The position numbers and the translations under genes are program-made. Shown here piece after piece: positions 51,859-59,805 of a stretch of DNA of 64,000 bases. Origin of the DNA: Amycolatopsis solani (GTDB lineage: Bacteria; Actinomycetota; Actinomycetes; Mycobacteriales; Pseudonocardiaceae). The DNA lies in assembly GCF_033441515.1 (NCBI RefSeq), contig NZ_JAWQJT010000004.1:434001-498000 (forward strand). Direction: 5' to 3'. Numbering within the stretch: position 1 is the first letter of the stretch; each line of letters begins with the position of its first letter. Below the pieces are notes generated by a model, which worked only from the letters and a program-made list of their open reading frames with translations, did not search any database and was not told where the DNA came from.

Positions 51859-53153
51859 GACGGCCACCCGGGCGTGGTGACGACGTCGCCGCCGAGGCCG
51901 ACGAGCCGGGCGGGCAGCCTGCGCTGGGTGAGCCACTCCGGCGCGTCCGCCCCGAGGACGACGGCCGCGGTGGCGGCGGTGTTGGCGTCCACAGTGGACT
52001 CCGCGGCGACGGTCACGGTGCGCCAGCGCGGTTCCGGCACATCACCGGTGCGCGGGTCGACGATGTGGTGCACCGTCCGGCCACCGCGCCGCCAGCGCCG
52101 CCGGGTGATCCCGGAGGTGGCCAGGCCGAAGTCCCGGTGCAGGGCGACGGTGGCCTCCGGGGCGGCGACGGCCACGGCGTGGTCATCGGCCAGCGCGACC
52201 TGCCACCCCCCGGCCGGCACCCGCCCGGCGGCGCGCAGATCCCCGCCGAGGTTGACGAGGACACCGCAGCCGACGACGGAGTGGATCCGCCACGCGGCCC
52301 GATCGGCGGCGAGGGCTTTCGCGGTGGCACCGAGGTCGAGGTGTACCCCGCGCGGCAGGACGACGAGGCGCTGCCGGGGGTCGAAGAGGACGCGGTGCCA
52401 GCCGGGGGCGGGGGTGGGTGGCGGGAAATCGCCGGAGCCGACGCGCCCAGCCGACGCCGGCTCGGCGCAGCAGGCGGGCCCAGTCGGACTCGGCTCGCCG
52501 GCGGCGGTGGCCGGCTCGCCCGAGCGGGCCCGGCCAGCCGAAGCCGGCCCACCAGCACCAGTAGCTGGCCCGGTGAACCCCGCCCGGCCAGCCGACCCCG
52601 GCTCGCCAGCGGCGGTGGCCGGCTCGCCCGAGCGGGCCCGGCCAGCCGAAGCCGGCCCACCAGCACCAGTGGCTGGCCCGCCGAAACCCGCCCGGCCAAC
52701 CCAACCCGGCTCGCCGGCCGCCAGGTCGCGACCGGTCGGCGGCCGTCCCGCGGAATCGCGGTCGCACGAACGCCCAGCCGCGGCAGGTTCTCCGCCGGCC
52801 GAGCCTGAACCGCTCTCGCCCGCACCCGACTCGCGTCCGGCCACCTCGGCGAAGTCGCGGTCGTACCCCAGCTCCCGGACGGCCGAACCCACCGTGGGAT
52901 CGACCAGCCCGTCGCTCACCCTGGCCGCCCGCAGCGCCACGCCCAGCGCCTCCGCCAGCAGCGGCCCCACCCGCACCTGACGTCCCGCTGCCTCGTGCAA
53001 CCGCGAGATCTCCGAGTCCGCCCGGAACCGGCTGCACGCCAGATCGATCGCCGCCAGTTCCTCGTGCAGCAGCTCGACCGCCGCATCGAGCCGGGACGGG
53101 TCCGTGACCAGGACCTCCGCCGTCGTGCCCAGGGCGCGGAACGCCGTCGTCAC
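51855..53153 (-). CDS. apbE: FAD:protein FMN transferase (ApbE) with Gly/Ala/Pro insertion
   Basis: A 432-residue ApbE that attaches FMN to Thr/Ser of target proteins. Core N-part 1-about 100 (TAFRALGTTAEVLV; EISRLHEAAGRQVRVG; VDPTVGSAVRELGYD) and C-part about 245-432 (LDLGATAKALAADRA; LVNLGGDLRAAG; ATSGITRRRW; HHIVDPRTGD). Between them is an unusual low-complexity insertion of about 140 residues, containing 36-residue tandem repeats. The core motifs appear intact. GTG start overlaps the small membrane peptide gene. In this operon it may flavinylate a partner, but no FMN-binding-domain gene is adjacent. Confidence 0.9.
   Translation of the reverse strand: MTTAFRALGTTAEVLVTDPSRLDAAVELLHEELAAIDLACSRFRADSEISRLHEAAGRQVRVGPLLAEALGVALRAARVSDGLVDPTVGSAVRELGYDRDFAEVAGRESGAGESGSGSAGGEPAAAGRSCDRDSAGRPPTGRDLAAGEPGWVGRAGFGGPATGAGGPASAGRARSGEPATAAGEPGSAGRAGFTGPATGAGGPASAGRARSGEPATAAGEPSPTGPACCAEPASAGRVGSGDFPPPTPAPGWHRVLFDPRQRLVVLPRGVHLDLGATAKALAADRAAWRIHSVVGCGVLVNLGGDLRAAGRVPAGGWQVALADDHAVAVAAPEATVALHRDFGLATSGITRRRWRRGGRTVHHIVDPRTGDVPEPRWRTVTVAAESTVDANTAATAAVVLGADAPEWLTQRRLPARLVGLGGDVVTTPGWPS
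52503..52718 (-). repeat. Two 108-bp tandem repeats inside apbE
   Basis: Unit 1 at 52503-52610, unit 2 at 52611-52718, in frame and 36 codons each, differing at a handful of bases; a decayed third unit lies at about 52440-52502. They encode repeats with GPATGAGGPASAGRARSGEP. The insertion breaks the ApbE core between its two halves. Confidence 0.85.
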
Positions 53154-53389
53154 GACGCGCCCGATCCCGTGTGCGCGGAACCCGAACCGGAACTCAAGCC
53201 GCTGTCCGGGGCCTGCAGCTGATCCTGGTCACCAGTCGTGTTCTGCACGGTGTCCGCGTTCGCCGACGACAGGCCGAAGCCGATCGCGCCGGCCGCGGCC
53301 GCGGCCAGCAGAGCTGCCGCCGCCGTGGCCAGGGCGGCCTTGCGGCGGCCCCGTTCCCGGTGAGCGGTCCGGTCAGTCGAGGGGTCCAT
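53150..53389 (-). CDS. Small single-pass membrane or secreted peptide in the redox operon
   Basis: A 79-residue peptide with basic N-terminus (1-16), one hydrophobic segment (ALATAAAALLAAAAAGAIGFGL, about 18-40) and a Ser/Gly/Thr-rich outer tail ending HTGSGAS. It is the first gene of the overlapping operon. The tail contains Ser/Thr residues, and (S/T)GxS-like ends are a formal possibility for FMN attachment by ApbE, though no FMN-binding domain is present. TTGACA on the minus strand (53441-53436) may be a -35 box. Function unknown. Confidence 0.65.
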   Translation of the reverse strand: MDPSTDRTAHRERGRRKAALATAAAALLAAAAAGAIGFGLSSANADTVQNTTGDQDQLQAPDSGLSSGSGSAHTGSGAS

Positions 53390-53626
53390 GGGATCGAGTG
53401 TCGGCGGGCTTCCTTTGAGCGAGCTGGGAGCGACCTGTCAACTCCCTGACCGGCCACTGTGGACACCTACCAAAGGAGGTTGACACCGGAAAGCCATTAA
53501 CCCACTCTTTCCGTTGTCCGCCGAAGGTTCCCTGGTGTTCACCGACCGGACCGCGCAACGGCACGCAACCGCCCTCCGGCGTGAGCATCATGAGGCGCCC
53601 TCACCCACCACACGCTGGAGGACCCC

Positions 53627-54493
53627 ATGATCCGCAAGCGGATCGCCGCCGTGTTCGCCGTTGCCGCGCTGGTCACCACCGGAGCGGTCACGGTCGTCAC
53701 CCGGACGGCCGAACCCGCCGTGCAGCCGACCGCGGCGGCCGTGCCGGCGTTCGACCACATCGTCCTGGTGATGTTCGAGAACAAGAAGTACTCCTCGATC
53801 AACGGCAGTTCCAGCGCGCCCTACTTCAACACCCTCGCCTCGCAGAGCGCGAAGTTCACGAACTCCTTCGCGATCACCCACCCGAGCCAGCCCAACTACG
53901 TCGCCCTCTTCTCGGGCGCGACGCAGGGCGTCACCGACGACAGCTGCCCCGCCAACCTCGGCGCGAAGGCCAACCTCGGCCAGCAGCTGATCGGCGCGGG
54001 CAAGACCTTCACGGGCTACTCCGAAGCCATGCCCTCCGACGGCTACACCGGCTGTTCGAGCGGCACCTACCGCCGGAAGCACAACAGCTGGGTGGACTTC
54101 TCGAACGTGCCCGCCGCCAGCAATGTCCGGTTTTCCGCCTTCCCGTCCGACTTCACCCGGCTGCCCACCGTCGCCTTCGTGACGCCCGACATGTGCAACG
54201 ACATGCACGACTGCTCGGTCGGCACCGGCGACACCTGGCTGAAGAACCACCTCGACGCGTACGCGCAGTGGGCCAAGACCCACAACAGCCTGCTGATCAC
54301 CACCTTCGACGAGGACAGCGGCACGTCGGTCAACCAGATCTTCACCAGCTTCACCGGCGCCCACGTCAAGGCCGGCAGCTACAGCGAATCGATCAACCAC
54401 TACACCGTGCTGCGCACGATCGAGGCGTCCTACGGCCTGCCGGGCATCGGCGGCGCCGCGAGCAAGTCGCCGATCCTCGACGTCTGGCAGTAA
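53627..54493 (+). CDS. Secreted phosphoesterase / acid phosphatase-like protein
   Basis: A 288-residue exported member of the alkaline-phosphatase-like phosphoesterase superfamily (PF04185 type). Signal or anchor segment about 6-25. Metal-binding signatures: FDHIVLVMFENKKYSSI near 43-59, ITHPSQPNYVALFSG near 84-98, and the terminal PDMCNDMHDC and LLITTFDEDSG. It hydrolyses phosphate esters or phospholipids outside the cell. GGAGGACCCC precedes the ATG. An MFS gene starts 6 nt downstream, so the genes probably form an operon with it. Confidence 0.9.
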   Translation: MIRKRIAAVFAVAALVTTGAVTVVTRTAEPAVQPTAAAVPAFDHIVLVMFENKKYSSINGSSSAPYFNTLASQSAKFTNSFAITHPSQPNYVALFSGATQGVTDDSCPANLGAKANLGQQLIGAGKTFTGYSEAMPSDGYTGCSSGTYRRKHNSWVDFSNVPAASNVRFSAFPSDFTRLPTVAFVTPDMCNDMHDCSVGTGDTWLKNHLDAYAQWAKTHNSLLITTFDEDSGTSVNQIFTSFTGAHVKAGSYSESINHYTVLRTIEASYGLPGIGGAASKSPILDVWQ

Positions 54494-54498
54494 CCCGC

Positions 54499-55743
54499 GT
54501 GTACCTCTCCACCATCGGCCGCCGGGAGCACGCCGCGAAGGGCAAGCTCTCGGCGGTCGGCGCGAACGTCTTCGCGCTCGGCGCGGTCAGCCTCGTCACC
54601 GACGTCTCCTCGGAGATGGTCACCGCGATCCTGCCGGTCTACCTGGTGCTCGGCCTGCACCTCAGCCCCGCCGCCTACGGCCTGGTCGACGGCCTCTACA
54701 CCGGTGCGACGGCGCTGCTGCGGATCGTCGGCGGGTACGTCGCCGACCGGGTCCGGCGGCGCAAGGCCGTGGCCGGCGTGGGGTACGCGCTGTCCGCGGT
54801 GGCGAAGCTCGGCCTGCTCGCGGCCGGGGCGTCGGCGGCCGCGATCGGCGCGGTCATCACGCTCGACCGCACCGGCAAGGGCCTGCGGACCGCGCCGCGC
54901 GACGCGCTGATCACGTTGTCCGCGCCCGAACCGCTGCTCGGCCTGGCGTTCGGCGTGCACCGCGCGATGGACAGCGTGGGCGCGTTCGCCGGCCCGCTGG
55001 TCGCGCTCGCCGTGCTCGCCGCGGTCGGTACCGCCGACCCCGAAGCGTTCGACGCCGTGTTCGTCGTCAGCTTCTGCGTCGCCGCGATCGGCGTGCTGCT
55101 GCTGGTGCTGTTCGTCCGCGACCGCCGGACCCCGCGCAGCGACCCGAAGGCGGTCTCGCCGCGGGCGGCCGCGGCGCTGCTGCGCGGCAGCGGCGTGCGG
55201 CGGCTGCTGGTGGCGGCGTGCGTGCTCGGGCTGGCCACGGTCGGCGACGGGTTCGTCTACCTGCTGCTGCAGCACAAGGAGGACATCGCCACCGGCTGGT
55301 TCCCGCTGCTGGCGGTCGGGACGAACCTCAGCTACCTGCTGCTCGCCGCGCCGCTGGGCGCGCTGGCCGACCGGATCGGGCGGCTGCCGGTGGTGCTCGG
55401 CGGCTACGGCGCGCTGGCCGTCGTCTACCTGCTGCTGGCCGGGCCGGCGTCCGGGTGGCTGCTGATCGCGGCGGCGCTGGCGTTGTACGGCGCCTTCTAC
55501 GCGGCGACCGACGGCGTGCTGATGGCGCTGGCCGGCCCGCTGCTGCCGGAGTCGTTGCGCACCACGGGGATCTCCCTCGTGCAGACCGTCCAGGCGCTCG
55601 CGTACTTCGCCTCGTCCGTCCTCTTCGGACTGGCGTGGCAGTTCTGGGGCCCCGAGCTCGCGATCGGCGTCGCCGCGGGCGGGGCCGTGGTCGCGATCGG
55701 TGTCACGTTCGCCGTCCTCTCGCCCCGGAAGGCCGCCGCATGA
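54499..55743 (+). CDS. MFS transporter
   Basis: A 414-residue, 12-helix major facilitator. N-terminal VTDVSSEMVTAILPVYLVLG and the inter-helix loop ADRVRRRKAVAGVGY (motif A, about 80-94), and DRTGKGLRTAPRDALI (about 121-136), typical of the MFS group with DRTGKG. Starts with GTG 6 nt after the phosphoesterase stop and overlaps the next gene by 4 nt (ATGA). No substrate can be assigned; the operon suggests phosphate-ester or lipid-headgroup handling. Confidence 0.92.
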   Translation: MYLSTIGRREHAAKGKLSAVGANVFALGAVSLVTDVSSEMVTAILPVYLVLGLHLSPAAYGLVDGLYTGATALLRIVGGYVADRVRRRKAVAGVGYALSAVAKLGLLAAGASAAAIGAVITLDRTGKGLRTAPRDALITLSAPEPLLGLAFGVHRAMDSVGAFAGPLVALAVLAAVGTADPEAFDAVFVVSFCVAAIGVLLLVLFVRDRRTPRSDPKAVSPRAAAALLRGSGVRRLLVAACVLGLATVGDGFVYLLLQHKEDIATGWFPLLAVGTNLSYLLLAAPLGALADRIGRLPVVLGGYGALAVVYLLLAGPASGWLLIAAALALYGAFYAATDGVLMALAGPLLPESLRTTGISLVQTVQALAYFASSVLFGLAWQFWGPELAIGVAAGGAVVAIGVTFAVLSPRKAAA

Positions 55744-56714
55744 AGGTCCGGATCCTGATCGCCGTCGCCGGGGTGCTCGTGCTGGCCGGGGCGGCGGTCG
55801 CGTACGTCGGGTTCGCGAGCGCGCGCGGCCACGACGTCACCGCGACCGGCGCGGTGAGCCTCTCCCCCGGTCCGCGCCTGCTGTTCCGCAGCACCGCGGA
55901 CGCCGACCGCGGGCACGTCGCCACGGTGTCCGCCACCGACCCGGGCGGCGCGCGGACGGTGTCCCCGCTCTCGTGCAGCCGGGTGTACGCCGCCGGCGGC
56001 ACCGGGCTGTGCCTGCGCCCGGACGGCGACCTGACCACCTACCAGCTGGTGGCGCTCGACGCGCGGCTCGCGTCGACGCGGGAGATCCCGCTGGTCGGGC
56101 TGCCGAACCGGGCGCGGGTGTCGGCGGACGGCCGGATGCTCGCGTGGACGGTGTTCGTCACCGGGGATTCGTACAACGGCGGCATGTTCTCCACCCGCGC
56201 CGGCATCCTGGACACCGCGACCGGTGACCTGGCCGGCACGCTCGAGGACTACGCGGTGACGCTCGACGGCAAGCCGTACCAGGCGGCCGACCTCAACTTC
56301 TGGGGTGTCACGTTCACCGCCGACGACCGCCACTTCTACGCGACCATGTCGTCCGCGGGCCACCGGTACCTCGTCGCGGGCGACTTCGCCGCGCACACGA
56401 TCCGGACGCTGCGGGAGAACGTCGAGTGCCCGTCGCTGTCCCCGGACGGCACGCGGGTGGCGTTCAAGTCCGCTGTGGACGGTGACCCGGCCCGCGGCTG
56501 GCGGCTGTCGGTGCTGGACCTGGCGGCCTCGAAGGTGACGCCGCTGGCGGAAACCCGCAGCGTCGACGACCAGCCGGCCTGGCTCGACGACCACACGATC
56601 GGCTACGGCGTGGCCCGCGGGCCGGGCCACGCGGACGTCTGGTCGGTCCCGGCGGACGGCACCGGCGCCCCGCGCCTGCTGATCCCGGAGGCGGAGTCGC
56701 CGTCGGCGTTGTGA
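55740..56714 (+). CDS. TolB-like beta-propeller exported protein
   Basis: A 324-residue protein with a hydrophobic N-terminus (MKVRILIAVAGVLVLAGAAV, signal or anchor) and WD-like repeats: VSADGRMLAWTV, FTADDRHFYATM, LSPDGTRVAFKS, a pattern typical of PD40/TolB propellers. Starts with ATG overlapping the MFS stop. Third gene of an operon with a phosphoesterase and an MFS transporter. It may sense or bind a carbohydrate or peptide; function unknown. Confidence 0.85.
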   Translation: MKVRILIAVAGVLVLAGAAVAYVGFASARGHDVTATGAVSLSPGPRLLFRSTADADRGHVATVSATDPGGARTVSPLSCSRVYAAGGTGLCLRPDGDLTTYQLVALDARLASTREIPLVGLPNRARVSADGRMLAWTVFVTGDSYNGGMFSTRAGILDTATGDLAGTLEDYAVTLDGKPYQAADLNFWGVTFTADDRHFYATMSSAGHRYLVAGDFAAHTIRTLRENVECPSLSPDGTRVAFKSAVDGDPARGWRLSVLDLAASKVTPLAETRSVDDQPAWLDDHTIGYGVARGPGHADVWSVPADGTGAPRLLIPEAESPSAL

Positions 56715-56719
56715 CTGCC

Positions 56720-57112
56720 TCAGTCCAGCTGGCGCAGGCCGTCCAGGATGCGCCGCATGAGGTCGCTGTCCGGGGCCGCGAACGCCAGCTGGGGCACCAG
56801 CTTGCGGCCGCCGGGGCGCGGTGGCGGGAGGGCACGGGGCACCCGCCACGGCAGCCCGTCCAGCGACGTCTCGCGGCCCGTCTGCCGCGGGATCGGCAGG
56901 GTCGGCAGCGCGATCGTGCCCGCCTCCGCCAGCCGGCGCGCCGCCTGCTCGAAGCGCAGCCGCGCCTGGATGCCGGCCACCGTGAAGTCGGGCTCTTCGT
57001 CCGGCTCGGGGAGGCGGCGGCGCCGCTCGAGGGCGATCGCCCAGGCCGCGGCGGCCAGCGCCGGGAGCAGCACGCCGGCCACGATGACGAGGCCGGGCAG
57101 GTCCGCGGCCAT
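56720..57112 (-). CDS. Small membrane-anchored protein of unknown function, 130 aa
   Basis: One N-terminal transmembrane helix (LPGLVIVAGVLLPALAAAAW, about 5-24), then a cytosolic basic/acidic segment (ERRRRLPEPDEEPD), a possible helix (AGIQARLRFEQAARRLAE) and a Pro/Arg-rich region. Ends with SDLMRRILDGLRQLD. The ATG at 57112 was chosen over longer starts as the helix begins right after it. Convergent with the TolB-like gene, with 5 nt between stops. Family not recognised. Confidence 0.7.
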   Translation of the reverse strand: MAADLPGLVIVAGVLLPALAAAAWAIALERRRRLPEPDEEPDFTVAGIQARLRFEQAARRLAEAGTIALPTLPIPRQTGRETSLDGLPWRVPRALPPPRPGGRKLVPQLAFAAPDSDLMRRILDGLRQLD

Positions 57113-57339
57113 CAGGTGGCCCCGGCGACGGGTAGCAGCATGGCGTTCACTTCCGGATGGACGGTTCTTCCGAAGCATGGCCGACACCTGGCTCTTCGAC
57201 GTGAACGGGTTCCGCGGACCCCGGGACGTTTCGGGGTAGCCGGAAAGCAGCCCCCTCACCAGGTAGTACGGCCACCCGGGGCCACCGGTTCACCCCGGTT
57301 TTGTACGGCTCGTGTACCCGCACTCGGCACACTCCCGGA

Positions 57340-58290
57340 ATGCGCATTTCGACCTGTCTCATGGCCGCCGCGCTGGCGCTGGCCGGCCTCGCGTCCCCGG
57401 CTCTCGCCGCGGACGGCAACCCGCTGGAGAAGACGAACGGCTTCTACGTCGACCCGGACTCCAACCCGGCGGTGTGGGTCCGCGACCACGCGTCGGACAG
57501 TCTCGCGGGCCCGATCCGGACGTCGATCGCGACCAAGCCCGGCGCCCGCTGGTTCGGCACCTGGAGCGGCGACATCCGCACGGCGGTCGACAAGTACACC
57601 TACGCCGCCGACGTCGCCGACAAGCTGCCGGTCCTGGTCGCCTACAACATCCCCGGCCGCGACTGCGGCGGCGAGTCGACCGGCGGCGCGGGCAGCCCGC
57701 AGGCCTACCGCGACTGGATCTCGGCGTTCGCCGACGGCATCGGCGGCAAGCCGGCGATCGTCGTCCTCGAGCCGGACGCACTGGCCCAGCTCGACTGCCT
57801 GACCGGTACCGCCCGCACGGACCGCGTCGACCTGCTGAAGTACGCGGCGACGCAGTTCGCGCAGAAGGCGCCCAACACCTGGGCGTATATGGACGGCGGC
57901 AACGCCACCTGGATCCCGGCGGCCACGATGGCGTCGCGGCTGAAGCAGGTGGGCGTCCAGTCCATCCACGGCTTCGTGCTCAACGTGTCGAACTTCTACT
58001 CGACGGCCGAGTCGACGACGTACGGCAAGGCGGTCGGCTCGGCACTGGGCTACGCGGCACCGTTCGTGGTCGACTCCAGCCGCAACGGCAACGGCCACGG
58101 CACGGACTCCGAGTGGTGCAACCCACCGAAGCGCAAGCTGGGCGCGCCCTCCCAGCTCGGCGGCGGCCCGGAGATGCAGCTGTGGATCAAGGTCCCCGGC
58201 GACTCCGACGGCAGCTGCGGCTACGGCACGGGCGTCCCGGCGGGAACGTTCAGCCCGGCACTGGCCACCCACCTGATCAAGGGTGACTGA
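57340..58290 (+). CDS. Secreted GH6 cellulase (endoglucanase / cellobiohydrolase family)
   Basis: A 316-residue exported glycosidase. Signal peptide (1-about 23, ending ASPALAADG), then a single GH6 domain: VAYNIPGRDCGGESTGG (about 105-121), VVLEPDALAQLDC with the catalytic Asp (about 147-159), the substrate-binding WAYMDGGNATW and VDSSRNGNGHG (about 245-255). The length is typical of a catalytic domain without a carbohydrate-binding module, so it is a minimal enzyme acting on beta-1,4-glucans. Stop overlaps the convergent esterase gene by 14 nt. Adjacent secreted esterases may act on the same plant polymers. Confidence 0.93.
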   Translation: MRISTCLMAAALALAGLASPALAADGNPLEKTNGFYVDPDSNPAVWVRDHASDSLAGPIRTSIATKPGARWFGTWSGDIRTAVDKYTYAADVADKLPVLVAYNIPGRDCGGESTGGAGSPQAYRDWISAFADGIGGKPAIVVLEPDALAQLDCLTGTARTDRVDLLKYAATQFAQKAPNTWAYMDGGNATWIPAATMASRLKQVGVQSIHGFVLNVSNFYSTAESTTYGKAVGSALGYAAPFVVDSSRNGNGHGTDSEWCNPPKRKLGAPSQLGGGPEMQLWIKVPGDSDGSCGYGTGVPAGTFSPALATHLIKGD

Positions 58291-59632
58291 CCAGGTCGCA
58301 CGAAGTCGCCAGCTCCGCCGGGGTCGCGCCGGCGGGGCGGGCGATCGTCGCCGACGCCGGGGGCCGGATTCCGCGCAGCCAGCCCGTCAGCGCGTCGAAC
58401 GCCGTGCGGAAGCACGGGCCGAGCGGACGCAGCTGGTCGGGGTAGACGTCGACCAGGCCGTCGACGTGGTTGCCGCCCTCGACGCGGTAGTACCGGTGCA
58501 GGGCGCCGCGGCCCGCGTCGCTGATCATCCGGTCGTAGACGTCCGAGTCGCGGGTGATCGGCAGCAGCGTGTCCAGCGTTCCGTGCAGCGTCAGCAGCGG
58601 CTTGCCGATCCGGCCCGTCAGCGAAATCCGCTCCACCGCCCGTGCCACCGGCGCGGGCCGCGACGAGTACGCGTAGTCCGCGTCACACGACGGCGTTCCC
58701 GAGGCGCAGAACGGAGTTCCGGCCAGCGCCGCGCCGTCGAACGCCGGGTCGACCTCCTCGCGGTAGATCCGCTGGGTCAGGTCCCAGTAGACGCGGTAGT
58801 GGTAGTCCCACAGGAACTCCGACCCCGGCGCGAACCCCGCGTCCAAAATGGACTGGTGCGCGGCCTCGGACCCCGCCGCGTACGCCGGGTACGCCCGCAG
58901 TGCCGGGGGCAGGAACGTGAACAGGTTCGGCCCGTCGGCACGCCACAGCGTTCCCTCCCAGTCGACGCCACCGTCGTAGAGCCACGGCCGGTTCTCCAGC
59001 TGCCACCGCACCAGGTAGCCGCCGTTGGACAGGCCGGCGGCGAGGGTCCGCGCGGGCGGGCGCCCGTAGTGGCGGGTCAGCGCGCCCTTCGCGGCCAGCG
59101 TCAGCTGCGTGACGCGCGTGTTCCACTCCGCCAGCGCGTCGCCCGGGCGGACGCCGTCGGTGTAGAACGCCGCGCCGGTGTTGCCCTTGTCGGTCGCGGC
59201 GAAGGCGAAGCCCTCGGCCAGTGCCTGGTCGCCGATCGCGCGGTCGTTCGCGTACTGGCGGCGCACGCCGGGCGCGCCGGCGACGACGAGGCCGCCGTTC
59301 CAGCGGTCGGGCATCCGCAGTACGAACTGGGAGTCGTGGTTCCAGCCGTGGTTCGCGTTCGACGTCGAGGAGTCCGGGAAGTACCCGTCGACCTGGACGC
59401 CGGGGACGCCGCTCGGCGACGGGAGTCCCGCCGACGTCAGCCCGGCCCAGTCGGCCTCGACGGTGTGCCCCGTCGCGAGCGTGCCCGTCGTCGTCAGGTC
59501 ATCGAGGCAGACGGCGACGGACTTCTCCGCGCCCGGCACGTCCGCCCGGCAGCGCCCGGCCGCCGCCGTCGCCGGTGCGGGCAGCGCCGCCACGAGCGCA
59601 CCCGCCACCACCAAGGTCAGCCAACCCCGCAC
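58277..59632 (-). CDS. Secreted tannase/feruloyl esterase-like hydrolase
   Basis: A 451-residue exported alpha/beta hydrolase of the tannase/feruloyl esterase group. Signal peptide (1-about 23). Nucleophile elbow GLSNGG (about 200), FVLRMPDRWNGGLVVAGAPG near 103-122, disulfide-type cysteines, and the late acid/His segment TLHGTLDTLLP ... VEGGNHVDG. The fold could also suit 3-hydroxybutyrate-oligomer hydrolases, so substrate is uncertain. GTG start at 59632 has GGAGGT upstream. Located between a GH6 cellulase and a polyester-depolymerase-like gene. Confidence 0.85.
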   Translation of the reverse strand: MRGWLTLVVAGALVAALPAPATAAAGRCRADVPGAEKSVAVCLDDLTTTGTLATGHTVEADWAGLTSAGLPSPSGVPGVQVDGYFPDSSTSNANHGWNHDSQFVLRMPDRWNGGLVVAGAPGVRRQYANDRAIGDQALAEGFAFAATDKGNTGAAFYTDGVRPGDALAEWNTRVTQLTLAAKGALTRHYGRPPARTLAAGLSNGGYLVRWQLENRPWLYDGGVDWEGTLWRADGPNLFTFLPPALRAYPAYAAGSEAAHQSILDAGFAPGSEFLWDYHYRVYWDLTQRIYREEVDPAFDGAALAGTPFCASGTPSCDADYAYSSRPAPVARAVERISLTGRIGKPLLTLHGTLDTLLPITRDSDVYDRMISDAGRGALHRYYRVEGGNHVDGLVDVYPDQLRPLGPCFRTAFDALTGWLRGIRPPASATIARPAGATPAELATSCDLVSHP

Positions 59633-59805
59633 GGTCCACCTCCGGTCTCGTCGATGGGACAGAACTCAAGCGCGTGCGCCGCCGCCGAGCCATCCCGGCG
59701 GTCACCATGAAACCGCGCCGCGATGTGGTGGACGGCCACATGGTCCGAACCGCCGAGCCGTCTTAGCGTCGCTGGAAACCCTCTCAACGACGAGAAGGAC
59801 TCCCC

